From NCBI GenBank assembly GCA_963920765.1, contig OY987245.1:22770727-22834726 (forward strand): a stretch of DNA of 64,000 nucleotides, read 5' to 3'. Below are positions 52,008 through 64,000 of this stretch, piece after piece; the stretch's first letter is position 1; each line of letters begins with the position of its first letter. The position numbers and the translations under genes are program-made. A model generated the notes under the pieces. That model was given only the letters and a program-made list of their open reading frames with translations, made no database searches and was not told where the DNA came from. This DNA comes from Ulota crispa (lineage: Eukaryota > Streptophyta > Bryopsida > Orthotrichales > Orthotrichaceae).

Positions 52008-53897
52008 AAACATAAAATCAAATGAGATTTTTTTTTATAATGAAATTGTTAGTATATTAAAAATCCTTCATGTTCTATTTTTCATATCTGGTCCTTTAAC
52101 ATAAATATTAAAAGAAAGAAATCAATTTTGAACATGAAGGATTTGATGACCCCAAGAAGAATTGAAACAAAATAAATAAATTAGTATGAATTGTTGCATT
52201 TACTAAATCTCAAGATATGTTTGAAATTACAACACCAAAAGTCAGAAAACTATTAAAATTTTGTCTCAATTCAAAAAGTCTATGCTTGTAAATGCTTTGT
52301 TAACTTTGCTATTAAGTTCAAAAAGATAGTTCACAATTTATGATTATGCAAATCATAAACACAAAAGTAGTCCAGTGTATCTTTTATACTACTTAAAGTT
52401 ATCTTCTTGTACAATAATAAAAACAAAGTTGCTCACTCATTCATTTTGTAATGGTATGTTCATAGTATGACAAATAGGTTTCTAAATATAGCAAGAGTTT
52501 ACTACATAATGCATGACGATTTGATTTAGGATTTAGAAAAGGAAAAAAAAAAAAAATTATATATTTCAAGAAAAAATAGAGAGCATTGCTTGTTGTGTCT
52601 TAAATACACATGCACATTGTACAATTTTCACATGCCCATTTAAAGCAAAAATATGAGGCAAAAACATAGGAAATATAGCAACAAACAATATATTCAAATT
52701 TTGCACTTGTTACAATGAATACCAATTACAGGGTAACAATTTCTAAGATGATTGACACTAAACCTTGTATTATTGTGAGTCATGAAAACAACACAAATCC
52801 TTAGTGTAATAAATTTGAGATGTCGTATATTTAAATGTTTATGTAGTATAACATGCAGTGACAACTGACAACCTAAAAAATTCACAAAATCAAAGTTATA
52901 TAACTCTAGAGTATAGAGCAATTCAACTTTTAGGAAAATGTTGCACCTCTAGTCACCATTCCCCTTGCAACGCTTGCTAATATATCTTGTTTAGTTCCAC
53001 TATTTACCTTACTATAAACCACAATTGGCTCACATTGCTGTTGTATTATGTACATCCATTGCTAACTACCATTTAGTCTTGGTTGGTTTCAAAGTCATTC
53101 TACAACTCTTAGCATTCTTCATTATACATAAAGATGTTTTGATCTTCCTACAAAAATAAGTGTTTTGGCTCTCACACTCTTGTAGCCATTTGATTCTTCT
53201 ACAATCTTTTTTTATTGTTCTAATAGTCTTACCAAAATCGTAAGCAACTACTTGTAAAATTGACCAACTTAATATTTGGATGTTACTTCCAATTTGAAAA
53301 TAGCTCATACACTATTGAGCAATTAAATTAAATTAAATTAATTTTTTTTAAAATATCATGAATAAGTATAAAACTAAAAGTTGATGAATGTGAGTGTATT
53401 AATTTTTGCAAATTAAAAGACTCTTGTGTATTTGAGGTTTGTATTTTAGATTTCTTGGCGTGTTTCTTGGTAAGGAACAATTTGCAAACTTGTTGTGAGG
53501 AGGTGCAATTACTTTGCATCTTCCATCCAAAAAAATCTGAAAAAAAGTAGGGGATTCTTTGCAGTGAAAGCTGAAATAGAGAACTAATAAATTGCAAAAA
53601 TGGTTGTCATCAATTGGCTCAAGTTCCAAGCTCATGTTGCAAAGCATATTTTATTATTCCAAGAAAGTTAATATGAAAAAGTTGCATCATTTTTGAGCAC
53701 TCATATCATTTCAAATAGTTCTATTGTTGTGTTGATAAAATTAATGTAGAATCTTACTTTACAATTTATTATGTTTATTGTACTTTGCATTAATAATATT
53801 AACTTGCACTAACTCTAAATAAGTAAATTTTTTACTTGCACTAATTAGATAAATCATTGTAATTTGGACAAAATCATTATATTGCAAGTTACAGTAT
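52008..53897. other. Intergenic DNA between DRC11 and IFT80
   Basis: The left end holds the DRC11 3' UTR. The minus-strand frames at 53066-53308 and 53328-53597 show no known domain. A short AAATTAAATT tandem lies at 53323-53342. Confidence 0.4.
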
Positions 53898-53901
53898 TTA
53901 A

Positions 53902-54833
53902 TCCCTAAAGGACCAATTGTCCCCAGAGAGACAAGTGGTACTTTGGGCATGTACCTTTGGATAAGCTGCATTTTGTAGTTTTTTGAAACTTTCATTGAAG
54001 GTGCGGAATTGAAATACCTACTTGGGCATCTATTTGTTTTTTCATTCCAACATTTGACAAAGAAGTTATGCATGAATTTATGAAAATTTTGGGGAGGACT
54101 GCCCATTCAGGCAGCCCAAAAATCTTCTTTAAAGTTTTTTTTTTAAAATATATTTTTTGAAAATAGTTCTTTAGATTTTTTTATACGTGGGAAGCTTTGA
54201 ATCATTCAATTTCAATCAATGGGATGAAAGTTATGAGGATTTTTTGTTTGAGGGTAGTTATGGATTTTCTACTCTAAAATAAACTTTGAAGTCCTTTATT
54301 TTACTCAATTTTCAATCTTTTGGAAAAAAATTAAACCAAATAAAGTAGACTGTTCATCACAACATTATGAATTTATGATTGTTGGGATTTACATTTTTCA
54401 TTTCAACAATTAAATTCTTAACAATTTAGTGTTTTGACTCATTCTCTACTTCTTTTTACTTCCTATTTTTTTCTCATGTGTTGTGTAGTTCCAATTGATT
54501 TGAAAATTCTCCCACATATACCTAACTTGATCTGCTACATGGAATAATATAAGCTCAACTTTGGGTAGAGCAATTTTTTTCATGTAAAGGTGGTCAAAGG
54601 CTTTTGAAATTTACGGAATGTAGGGAAAAAAGCTTTTTTTCTCACTTCAGATGTAAATATCTCCCTCCTCTCCATCTAGAATGACCTAGTTTTTTTCCCC
54701 ACAAGTACCTCTTCTAGTCTAAGGTAAAATTTTGCAATTGGATTTCCAAAAAAAAAAACTATCTTCTTACTTATCCCGAGAAGTGGTAATTTTTACTGCT
54801 TTTGACAGATAAAAGGGCTTGATCCTTTAGGGG
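53902..54833 (+). mobile_element. TTAA-flanked piggyBac-like element, subfamily A
   Basis: A 932-bp non-coding element between DRC11 and IFT80. TTAA (53898-53901) is followed by TCCCTAAAGGACCAATTG; the right end GATCCTTTAGGGG is followed by TTAA (54834-54837). It is the inverse-orientation relative of 8796-9723 along its full length (GGGCATGTACCTTTGG, GGGCTGCCC-type block, then TTCTTACTTATCCCGAGAAG). Confidence 0.8.
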
Positions 54834-54837
54834 TTAA

Positions 54838-55733
54838 ATTTTATCTCTTTCTTAAAATGATTTTGTGAATATGTACCTCAACTAAAAAACGTGTGACAAA
54901 TGCTGCATTACAAAAGCTGATCTGCCAACTTGCAACCTAAAAGGCTACAAGTAGTTGTGCTCAGTATCCTAGTTACAAAATGAGATCACAAAGCCTGCAA
55001 CCCCTTCACACTAACTACTCCTAGCGAATTAGATATTCTCCCTATTAGAGATAAAGGAATCTCACACTAATTCAAAAAAATGAATCAAAATTTAATTCCG
55101 TAATATTGTACAGTGCATTTTTAAATATCCGATTATTTGGTCATAAAGTTTGAAAATTTGACTTAATTAAATTATTGCACCAGATCCTATATCTATACGC
55201 CCTAAAACAGTTCTCGAAATGTTTTAAACCTGGGGCATATCCTTTGAAAAGCACTTGGAATGGATATGTCACTAAATGCACCTGTGCCATTAGAGAGGGA
55301 AGATGTTTGTGTGATTAGAGAGGGCGGAGGTATGTGCCATTAGAGAAAATCAAGGATTGGGCAAAAAGAGTGGAATACTATACAAATTTGTGCAACACCG
55401 CTCAATACAAGTGTATCAATGTTGGCACAGTTTACAAGAGAAATCATGTTTGGCATCAAACGCTATGCTCCTAACTTTGTTTTCAGTTTTGGCGTTGCAT
55501 CTTGCCTTTTCCTTGGCATCAATCACGAACATGTCGTGCCAGGGCTATGTAGTTTTGTAGACTGGCAGTTTTTAATTGCCTTGATCAAATGCAATTATGG
55601 CTCTAATTGCTAGCAATTGCGACAAATTTCTTTGACTAAGCTTACCAATTTCGTGATCTGTATTTTCATCAAGATCGGCAAACCGGACCAAATTTCATAT
55701 TGCTAATTGAGCAATTTGTTGTGAGCTACAAAA
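54838..55733. other. Upstream region of IFT80
   Basis: Presumed IFT80 promoter and 5' UTR. Two short plus frames (55357-55560, 55419-55613) match nothing known. A short direct repeat of GTGCCATTAGAGA occurs at about 55286 and 55333. Confidence 0.4.
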
Positions 55734-58700
55734 ATGAGACTGGCTCTTCACTTGCCTCCTCAATCTCCACGTATCCTTAAGCTTTTTTTTTAAATATTTT
55801 TTTGCTAATAGTAATTTTTAGTGCGCCATTGAACTCAATTTGTGATTTGTATAGCTCAGCTGAAAGTCATTCAATAACTGCCATGATTCTACATTCACAA
55901 GGTTGTTGTTTTCATTGGCTTTTAAAATGTGATGTGATTTCAACGTACAAAATTCCCTAATTACTAAGTTCGTGACAACTGGAATGGTAGATTGATTACT
56001 AACAATTGTTCTTTTATATGTGACGTGTGTCCGCAATTTGAAATGGTAAATGCTTCTTGTGATTTTTTGCATCTTGATTTGGTTTTTTATTGCAAAATCA
56101 TGTGATTGAGAGTTAAGCCTCAACTGTCAAACATTAGACAATGATTTGGTACCTGCGGTAGGATGGAATCTCAGCAATGAGCTCTTCACCTGCAGTTATG
56201 ATTGTACAATTTGGCAATGGAATCGTGGTGGCAAAGCTCTCAATAAGGTATGAGTTGTACAATAATCATTGAAGTTGGATAGCTTGATTTTATTTATTAT
56301 TGCCGTTCAATGGAGACATCCAATGTCATTGGTATTTTCATTAAGTTGACGTAAACGTCATTTGATTCTTATTTGAAGTTGTTTAAAGCACTTTACATAT
56401 TGCCAAGAATAATATTGGTGTTGATATTGAAAAACGTTATTGAGAATAGTGTATAAGACTAGGTCTTCCTCTTTTTTTTGCTTGAGTTCACTAAAGATGT
56501 GATGTTTTCCAATTTTAGGTGTGCACGTTAGGAGATTGTTGCACTGATATTCATTGGTATCCGTCTTTGTCACAACGACAACGGAGTGGAGCAGGCACTG
56601 ATATCTTTGTTGTTGCTTGCTCAGACGGTAGGAATCTCAAAATAAAAGATAAAAATTATGGCAACCCTAAAAAGGATAACTATATGTATTATGGGGTAGC
56701 ACTTTGTAATTAGATCTAAATGGCATTCATTTAAGCTCAACCTAGCCAATTCTAAGACATATTAACTTCAGAAAATTCACTTTAGAGGGGTGCACATATA
56801 AACATAATTCACCTTGCTAGATGTATGAACACCTATTTGATTGGAGTACTAATTTTCTTTGGCCCTTTCAATTTGAGGTTGAAGCACTTAAGGTACCTTC
56901 TTGGATTGTATGTCTTGTCAGGAGCATTCTACATTATGACCAGAGGAGGACGTGAAGAAAAGCGTGTTGAGGCTCACGAGGGAGCAATCATCTCTCTCCG
57001 GTTCAACTTTGAAGGTCCTAGCCTCTCTCAAAACCTAAAGTAACAAGTTCTTGGCTTTTTTGAGGTTTTGAACTTGTGAGCAAAAGCTAGTCATTGAATT
57101 TTTTTGAGCCTAATGCATAATTGTAGAAGTGATTCTACAACATGCCAATTGTCAGAGGGCCTCAATAGTAGTGTGCCAATGTATATTGCACTAAAGAGTG
57201 TTCACATTATTGTACAAGGTTGCCAAGCTCTAGATTTGTAGGTCTAATGGTAATTTGGGCCTTGGATAATGGCAGGTACTGCACTAGCAACTGGAGGTGA
57301 AGATGGCGTTGTTAAGATATGGTCAAGGAGCGGAATGCATCGATCCACTTTGGCACAGAATGGTATGCAGAAAAGACATTAATGTACAAAATAAGAGAAT
57401 GATCTAACCTCAATGTTACTAAAAACTTCCTTGTCCTAGATTTAATAATTACATTTCTCACAAGAAGTTTGTTCAGCTTAATATTTTTGATGCTAATTTA
57501 TTTGTTTGCAGAGCATGCAATATATGGAGTTGCTTGGGGACCAGACTCTGATCAAATAGTTTTTATAAGTGGCCGCAATTTATTTATCAAACCAATCCAG
57601 GTGCTATTAATGTATCTTTCCAATGTTTTGCTCTTTGATGCAATATTATTCATGGAGACGCGTGATTGGGTTTCAACACATGCTTGCAGCAAGGCCTTGT
57701 TGTTGTGTATATGGTTTTATTGCCGTACTTAGAATTCATAGGGTTTCAAGACAATATTGCTAGTTTTATAAATGTATAAGTCAAAGTTAAAGCGTAAACC
57801 ATGGCACAATAAGAACGTTGAGCTAATTATTCAGAAGATGATGGTTGTAATAACATGTCATTATTGCAATTGAGTAATGTATCATTTGGTCCCGTAGTCA
57901 TCTACCAAGCAACTACAATGGGAGGGACATGATGGGCTTGTATTGAAAGTGGATTGGAATTCCGTTAACAATTTCATCATCTCTGGAGGAGAAGATTGCC
58001 GCTACAAGGTATGTTGTGGTGGAAAAGCTTAGCACCAAAAGTCTGAGTGACGCTATAATCAGTTGATGTTCAGTTTTAACTCTATAAGATGTGTTGTATA
58101 TTGTGTATTGTCCTCATGCTTTATAAACAACAACTGTGATTTTGAGTTTCTCATCTATCAATTCTTGGGTGTAAAATGCATGTTGCTAAAGATAACCAAT
58201 GGTGTTAGGTATGGGATTGCTATGGAAAGTTGCTCTTTCAAAGTCCACGAGCAGATTTCAGCATTTCATCCTTGGCATGGTGCCCATCAGGCGATGTCTT
58301 TGCTGTTGGATCATTCAATTCAATTACATTATGTAACAAAACAGGGGTATTGAATTGATCACCATTCATAGATATGTTATCTACATTACAATATTTGCAA
58401 GAAGTACCTTGATCATCCTAGGCATTTGCGCATGGCACCATTATTTTGGCCAAAATTGCTTATAAAGAATAATATTGACGTGTTTGTAACTGTTTTTTTT
58501 TCTTATGTATTCCTCCTAAAATCCATTGTTCTTTCAATCCAACTCCATTTGGATGTTTTTTGTGCTAGCAATCAATGTGTATGATTGCAACCTACTTAAT
58601 TTTTTTTGTCTCTTAGGTTCATAATTAGCTTTTTTTGATCATTTCATAAGTGGCAATGCTTGGGTTTTTGTAGTGGCCTTATGCCAAAGAGAAGCTTGAC

Positions 58701-61700
58701 ATAGGCATCCTTCTCAGTATCGCATGGAGCCTAGATGGGACACAGCTCGCTGGTGCAGGAGGAAGTGGCATAGTGTTTTTTGGGCACCTTGTTAACAAGT
58801 ACTTTCATACCCTATTAGTCATGTGTTATGTCATATTTTCAATGGAGTCATATTATAGTGTTATCTATTTGGTGACACATTTAGAACTCATAGAGCTCAC
58901 ACTCTAGTATTGTGGTCACATGATTACCTTAAACACATGGGAAAATAGATCCCATACCAAGGAGATGGTGACTTGGAACATGCTCAAGAATCCCATTATG
59001 TTCAAAGTCCAAAAAATAATCCATCATTGGGTGGGGTTTATTTGCATGTGAAATGACACTTGTCTTTCTCAAAATGAAGAACAAAATTCTTTGCAATGTT
59101 GTGGTAATCTTGTCATCTCTTGCAAAGAGCTATACATGCATGCTTTATGTGTACATGCTCATTGTAAAGTACTCTTAGTTATGATTTGGAGTAGTATGGT
59201 TAATATGTTAACTATGATAAAAAAGGTGAAGCTCAAAGAACTCTTACATATACATGACTATATGCTGTTTTTATTTGTAGTTAGTCGAGATACCCTTATT
59301 TTGAACCGGTTTTGAAATGTTTGTGAATTTAGGAAAATTGAGTGGAATAGGATAACAGCAATTTTGGAAAAGCCTGATCGCATACTCATCCAGGTCTGGA
59401 ATTTCTTTACGTTGTAGGAGTTGACATCTAGAGTTCTAGATGACAGTTAGATGCACAATTTGAGCGACATTTAATCAAAGATATCTGATTTTCACACTGT
59501 TAAATTAAGTTCACCAACTAACCAAATATTTTGTACCACACAACTCATTCATTTCTTTGATTGTGCCTTAGGAAGCCACTCAAGGGTTAGGATTGATTGG
59601 TAACTAAAGATTTCTTGTATGTAGTATGAGTTGATTTCACATATAGGAATAAATATTTGAATAAAATAAAATAAACTTAACTATAAACTTTAGTTGAAGA
59701 TTGAGATCATGTTGATATATATAAATATAATTATTATTATTAACTAAATTTGTAGGATATACTTAGTGAAACAGCTAAGGAGTTGGATTTTCAGGACCGT
59801 GTCATCAAGATGAGTCTTGGTTTTCAGTATCTCATAGTTGCCACTACCACACAGGTATACCAATTTTTGTTGTTTGAGGATTAGTTTTTGTAATATGTGT
59901 GCTTGTTTGGCAAACAATTTTTGGTAATCTCCATATGTAATCAACATTTTTGCAAAGTGTGTATTGTATGCAGTGCTGTATTTATCCAATCTCAAATTGG
60001 CACACACCACATATACTTGATGTAAAAGACACCATCATCCTAGTGAAGCAGTGTCATCACTACTTTTTGTTGGTTGATTGCTTCACTGGATTACATCTAT
60101 TTACATATGAGGGCCGACATCTCTCTAATCCTAAATTTCAAGGTATGGATCAGGCTTCATTCCATGATATCTATTTAGGTAAGCCTTAATGCTCATTCTC
60201 TTGTAATATTTACTTAACTCAAATGGTAGCTAGTTTAATAAAATCTTTACTCTCTTGAATATGTATTTGTGCCTACTAGGACCAGAGAGCTATCATTTAC
60301 TGTGGCCTAAGTTGCCAATGCATTTTATGTAGGTCTAAGTATGGAATCATTTAATCATCAAAATATTAGCCTCTCAGACAATGTACTAGCAGTAATTGAC
60401 CATAATGATAAAAAGGGTACATTTCTTGGTAATTGGTTTTCACATAATTAAATGTGTTGTATATTATTTGTAGCTCAATTCAATTGATTTTTTTCAAATA
60501 ACGAATTCTCAGCTTGAAGGGATTTCACTCAAGTGAGATAGATAATCTAATCCCTAGTGGTGCAGTTGTACGATTCTTAGATATCAACTCAGGGAAGCTA
60601 GTTGGAGAAATGATGCGCTTTCCTCTAGATGTGGTTGAGATTGCATTGAATCTATTGGGAACCCTTTCAAATCAAAAATTGATGTTTATTGATTCCAACC
60701 GTGACCTTTTCATCACTCCCATCAATGTATGTTGTCAATCAAGCTCATCTACATTCTATGACTTAATTGCACATCTTCAATGGATAAAATTGGACAGCTC
60801 TAATACCTCTAGACAAATGTTTAGTATCCTTGTCATTACTTGTAAGTATCAACGAGTTAATCCTCCTTTTTTTTCTCATGTGATTCTATTTGAGCTTTAC
60901 ATTTATCAACAACTTCTATCTTTTGTTCAACTAATTGGCTAATTGAATGATTCACTTTGCATTTTGCACATTCTTATTAGACTTCAAATTTAGCTTATTA
61001 TTGAGTAACAAAGAGATTGTTGCTTTCTATGCAACTTCTTTTAATCAAAAAACACAAATCAGAGGATTTAATCTATTTCTAGAAGTCTACAAAAGTGCAT
61101 GTAATTAAGAGATGCCATGAAAATTAATTCATGTGCATGCAAATTTGACTTGAGTGCTTTCTTTATGGAATATTTTATGTTGAGCAGAGACTAGCAGCAT
61201 TCAAGTTGGCTTCTATGGTAGAAAGTAGCATGTGGAATGATGTTGCTGACATATTGATAGCCGTGGCTGATTTAAGGTTGGTATTATGGTACTATCCACA
61301 TGCTCCAACTGTTGACAAGGATCTACTTCAACATGTGAAACTTACAAAAGATTGGTAAATATTGCTATTCTAAGAGAACCCCATTAATCTTTTTCAGATG
61401 AAAAGAGTATTTGTGAATCATACGAGGTGATGTTACGTTGCTCAAGTCCTTGTCAATTACAACAGTGTAGAGGCGGCAACGTGGTCAATGGAAGCATGGC
61501 CCTGCAAGAGTCCAAAAGTTTGAACTAAATTGATTACCATTGGAGCAAGTAAAAAAATATTCAAAAATGGTTAAAGATCTCCATCTTGAATCATAAACTG
61601 ACGGAATTTGAAACTTGCTCTTTTTGCAGCCAAGTAGGGAAGAATGCAAAGCTGCAAAGCTTTCTTGGACCCCAATGTATGGTGCGGCGTGCAGATGGTG

Positions 61701-63969
61701 CATCTATATCTATCCATGTGTCTCCTTATCCCTTTCTTTTCTTTGAACATGTTGCTGCCAAACAATGGGATAAAGCTCTAAGATTGTGCCGTCATGTGAA
61801 GGTTAGCAAAAGTTTATATTGTCTTTGTTGGATCTGTGATTTTGAATATCTCTTGTTATTGCTTGTATGCTGTAAACAAATACTAGGTTGATGACTGATG
61901 ACAACTGTTTAATCAAAATGTGATTCATGTGCTAGGTTTGTTGCAGGACAATCTTCTATGGGCATGTCTAGCTGGTACAGCTATGACAGCGAAGGAGCTA
62001 AACATGGCGGAGGTAGCATATGCTGCTCTTGATGAGGTAATTATTCTTTAGCTTAAAATTGGACCATATTTTCTGCTACATATGTACATGTGATAAACAT
62101 TCTTTATTCAACAGCTTCTTTATACCAACAATGGAGAATTGTGTCTGTCTAAGTGCATCAAATGTAAGAATTATTGTAAGAAACCCTCTTACTATTTCTT
62201 GCGTAATGGTGTCATATACTGCATGTCAAAGTTTTGAACTATAACTTTTTGAAGTATTGTGTCAGTGTAGCTGAAAATAGTTTTGTGAAAGTGGATGATA
62301 TTTTTTTAACAAAATTTATAGTATTCAAAAAATTGACTATATAAATTTCTATTTTGTGAAAATTTTACTAACTTTTCACTCTAACGGTGAATCCCAGAAT
62401 TTAGAGTCCAAAGGGGATGGTAAAAGGGTACATGTTTCCTTCTAGGATAAAAGATATAAAAGGTGTTCTAAAAATGGAACACAAAAAACCTCAATGAAAT
62501 TGGAAAAACATTTGGTTTATGGAATGTATCTATGCATTGCAATTGGATACATTCCATGTATCAAGAATTCTTCCAATTTTCATCAAATTTTGTGTTGGGG
62601 CTTTTGAATCTCACTGCATAAATAAAACCTACCAAATTTGAGGTGCAGGTTGATAGAGTTCATTACATAATTTATGTGAAAGGCTTGCCCTTAGAAGAAG
62701 CCAGACAAGCTGAACTAACATTATTTCGAAGGCGAGTAGAGGAAGCTGAATCGATTCTACTCCAAGCTGGTCTCACATATAGAGCCATTAGTTTAAACCT
62801 CCAACTTTTTAATTGGGATAGGTATTTTCTCAACTTCAAAGTATCAACTAGAAAGGATTTTGATAGTTATTAGTCTCGGAGAGATCACTAGCCTATGTTT
62901 TAGGAACCAAGTGAGTTAAAAGATAGGGTCCATTTTATTAAAAGGACAAAAAAATTATATAATATGTAGACCTTCTATAGGGTTCATGAAATACTGTACA
63001 CTAGTATATATAAATTAGGGTATGTAAAAACATTAAGTAGTAGGATTTTTTTATTAATAAACTAGCCTTGACAAATAGGGGTTGTATAAAAATTTAGTGT
63101 TGTTTGCTGCTCTCCATGCAAATCTCCATGTTAAATTGTTTTAAATACATGCCATAGAATTGAGAAATACTAAGAACTTGTTACTAAAAAATTTCACTTA
63201 GACTATAGCCCTCTAATTCATATGCTTGTTATTGGTTTCATGGTGAATACCATGTGTGTATATGCAATAGAAAATAAGATTTTTTTTTGATGAATAATGG
63301 AGGTAGGATAAAATTGGACAAACAAAATTTATACATAAAATAGCACCATTTAAAAACCAAATGAATGAATTTATATAAAAAATAGGGTACTAGAAATATG
63401 ATCCGCGTAGCTTTTTATATAGAAATACGGTCATTTCAATTCCCATATTTTAGATAAATAGCCCTACATCAAATTACCCTCTTAACTCATGTGTATACCA
63501 TAAAATTACAAGGAGTGATCTCCCTGAGTTATTAGCTCACAACATTAATTCTTCAACCATGCTTTTGAGGGGCTTATATAAACAACTATGGCGTTAATAG
63601 TAACACCACGTGTTAAATTGTAATCATTTCCAGGGCCTTGGAGCTTGCACTTTTGTACAAGAAGACACATTTGGATGTTGTGCTTTGGTATAGGCAAAAG
63701 TACCTACAAAGCACCAAGCATGATGAGACAAAACCACAGTTTCTTCATTTTGCTCAAGAGGTGTTTTTTGTTTGTTTTCAATTCAAAAGCTCAAAGTAGA
63801 ATAGATGTTGCCTCTCAAACTAATTCTTTATTTGCAATACACAATAGTGGAGAAGAGGGTCATTGCCAAGTTGCATGTTTTGCAGATAAACATTGAAGGC
63901 GAGTTTATAAAAGAAAAAATAAAGGAGGAAGAAGAAGAACATTTGCATTCAAGTATTGCAAGCGTATGA
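55734..63969 (+). CDS. IFT80: Intraflagellar transport protein 80 (IFT-B complex)
   Basis: A WD40 subunit of the IFT-B complex, moving axonemal cargo along the cilium. Twenty GT-AG exons, all frame-consistent: 55734-55770, 56138-56247, 56519-56627, 56922-57014, 57276-57362, 57512-57600, 57898-58008, 58209-58346, 58674-58798, 59333-59393, 59756-59854, 59974-60178, 60333-60416, 60566-60726, 61188-61354, 61630-61801, 61947-62036, 62649-62821, 63634-63760, 63886-63969; 773 residues (human 777). The N-terminal propeller has [48 protein letters not shown] and [11 protein letters not shown]. The second propeller has [33 protein letters not shown] and [17 protein letters not shown]. The helical C-terminus has [48 protein letters not shown] and ends in an acidic/Lys coiled tail. 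The gene looks fully functional. Confidence 0.97.
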
Positions 63970-64000
63970 CTAATTTTGGTTGATTCTATGCTAGCACCAT

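Overview
The window is nuclear DNA of a land plant that still makes flagellated sperm: a moss, liverwort, hornwort, lycophyte, fern, or possibly a cycad or ginkgo. Plant-type RPL21, a plant SnRK1 alpha kinase and a DUF1221-type plant kinase occur beside two axonemal/ciliary genes (DRC11/IQCA1 and IFT80) that flowering plants lack. Introns are GT-AG with one probable GC-AG exception. Intergenic DNA is AT-rich and full of short inverted-repeat DNA transposons. A seed-free plant is most likely; I cannot name the species.

Layout. 0.1-0.4 kb: last coding exon of RPL21 (+). 1.3-10 kb: repeat-rich DNA with a decayed Mutator-like transposase (-) and nested insertions. 10-12.2 kb: a GC-richer island with a single-exon-like TKL kinase (+) carrying one frameshift. 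12.5-21 kb: hairpin and MITE elements, no gene recognised. 22.1-27.4 kb: complete SnRK1 alpha gene (-), 10 coding exons, with a GC-richer 5' region to about 29.1 kb. 29.6-41.6 kb: gene-poor repeats, including a near-perfect 149-bp inverted repeat next to a fragment of mitochondrial small-subunit rRNA. 41.6-52.0 kb: DRC11 (+), 19 exons. 55.7-64.0 kb: IFT80 (+), 20 exons, complete.

The most interesting signal is a family of non-coding elements with termini like CCCCTAAAGGACC, each end bordered by TTAA. About eleven copies lie in the window, in at least two large subfamilies. Three copies or groups sit inside other repeats (a second repeat copy, or the opposite arm of a palindrome) that preserve the unoccupied site. 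In each case removing the element and one TTAA restores the older sequence. This is the insertion signature of the piggyBac superfamily, which is unexpected in a land plant. No transposase for it is visible here.

DRC11 (dynein regulatory complex) and IFT80 (IFT-B transport complex) act in the same organelle, and they lie head-to-tail 3.7 kb apart. RPL21, SnRK1 and the TKL kinase are functionally unrelated neighbours. Exon coordinates were set by hand from canonical splice sites, reading-frame continuity and remembered family sequences; no alignment program was run.
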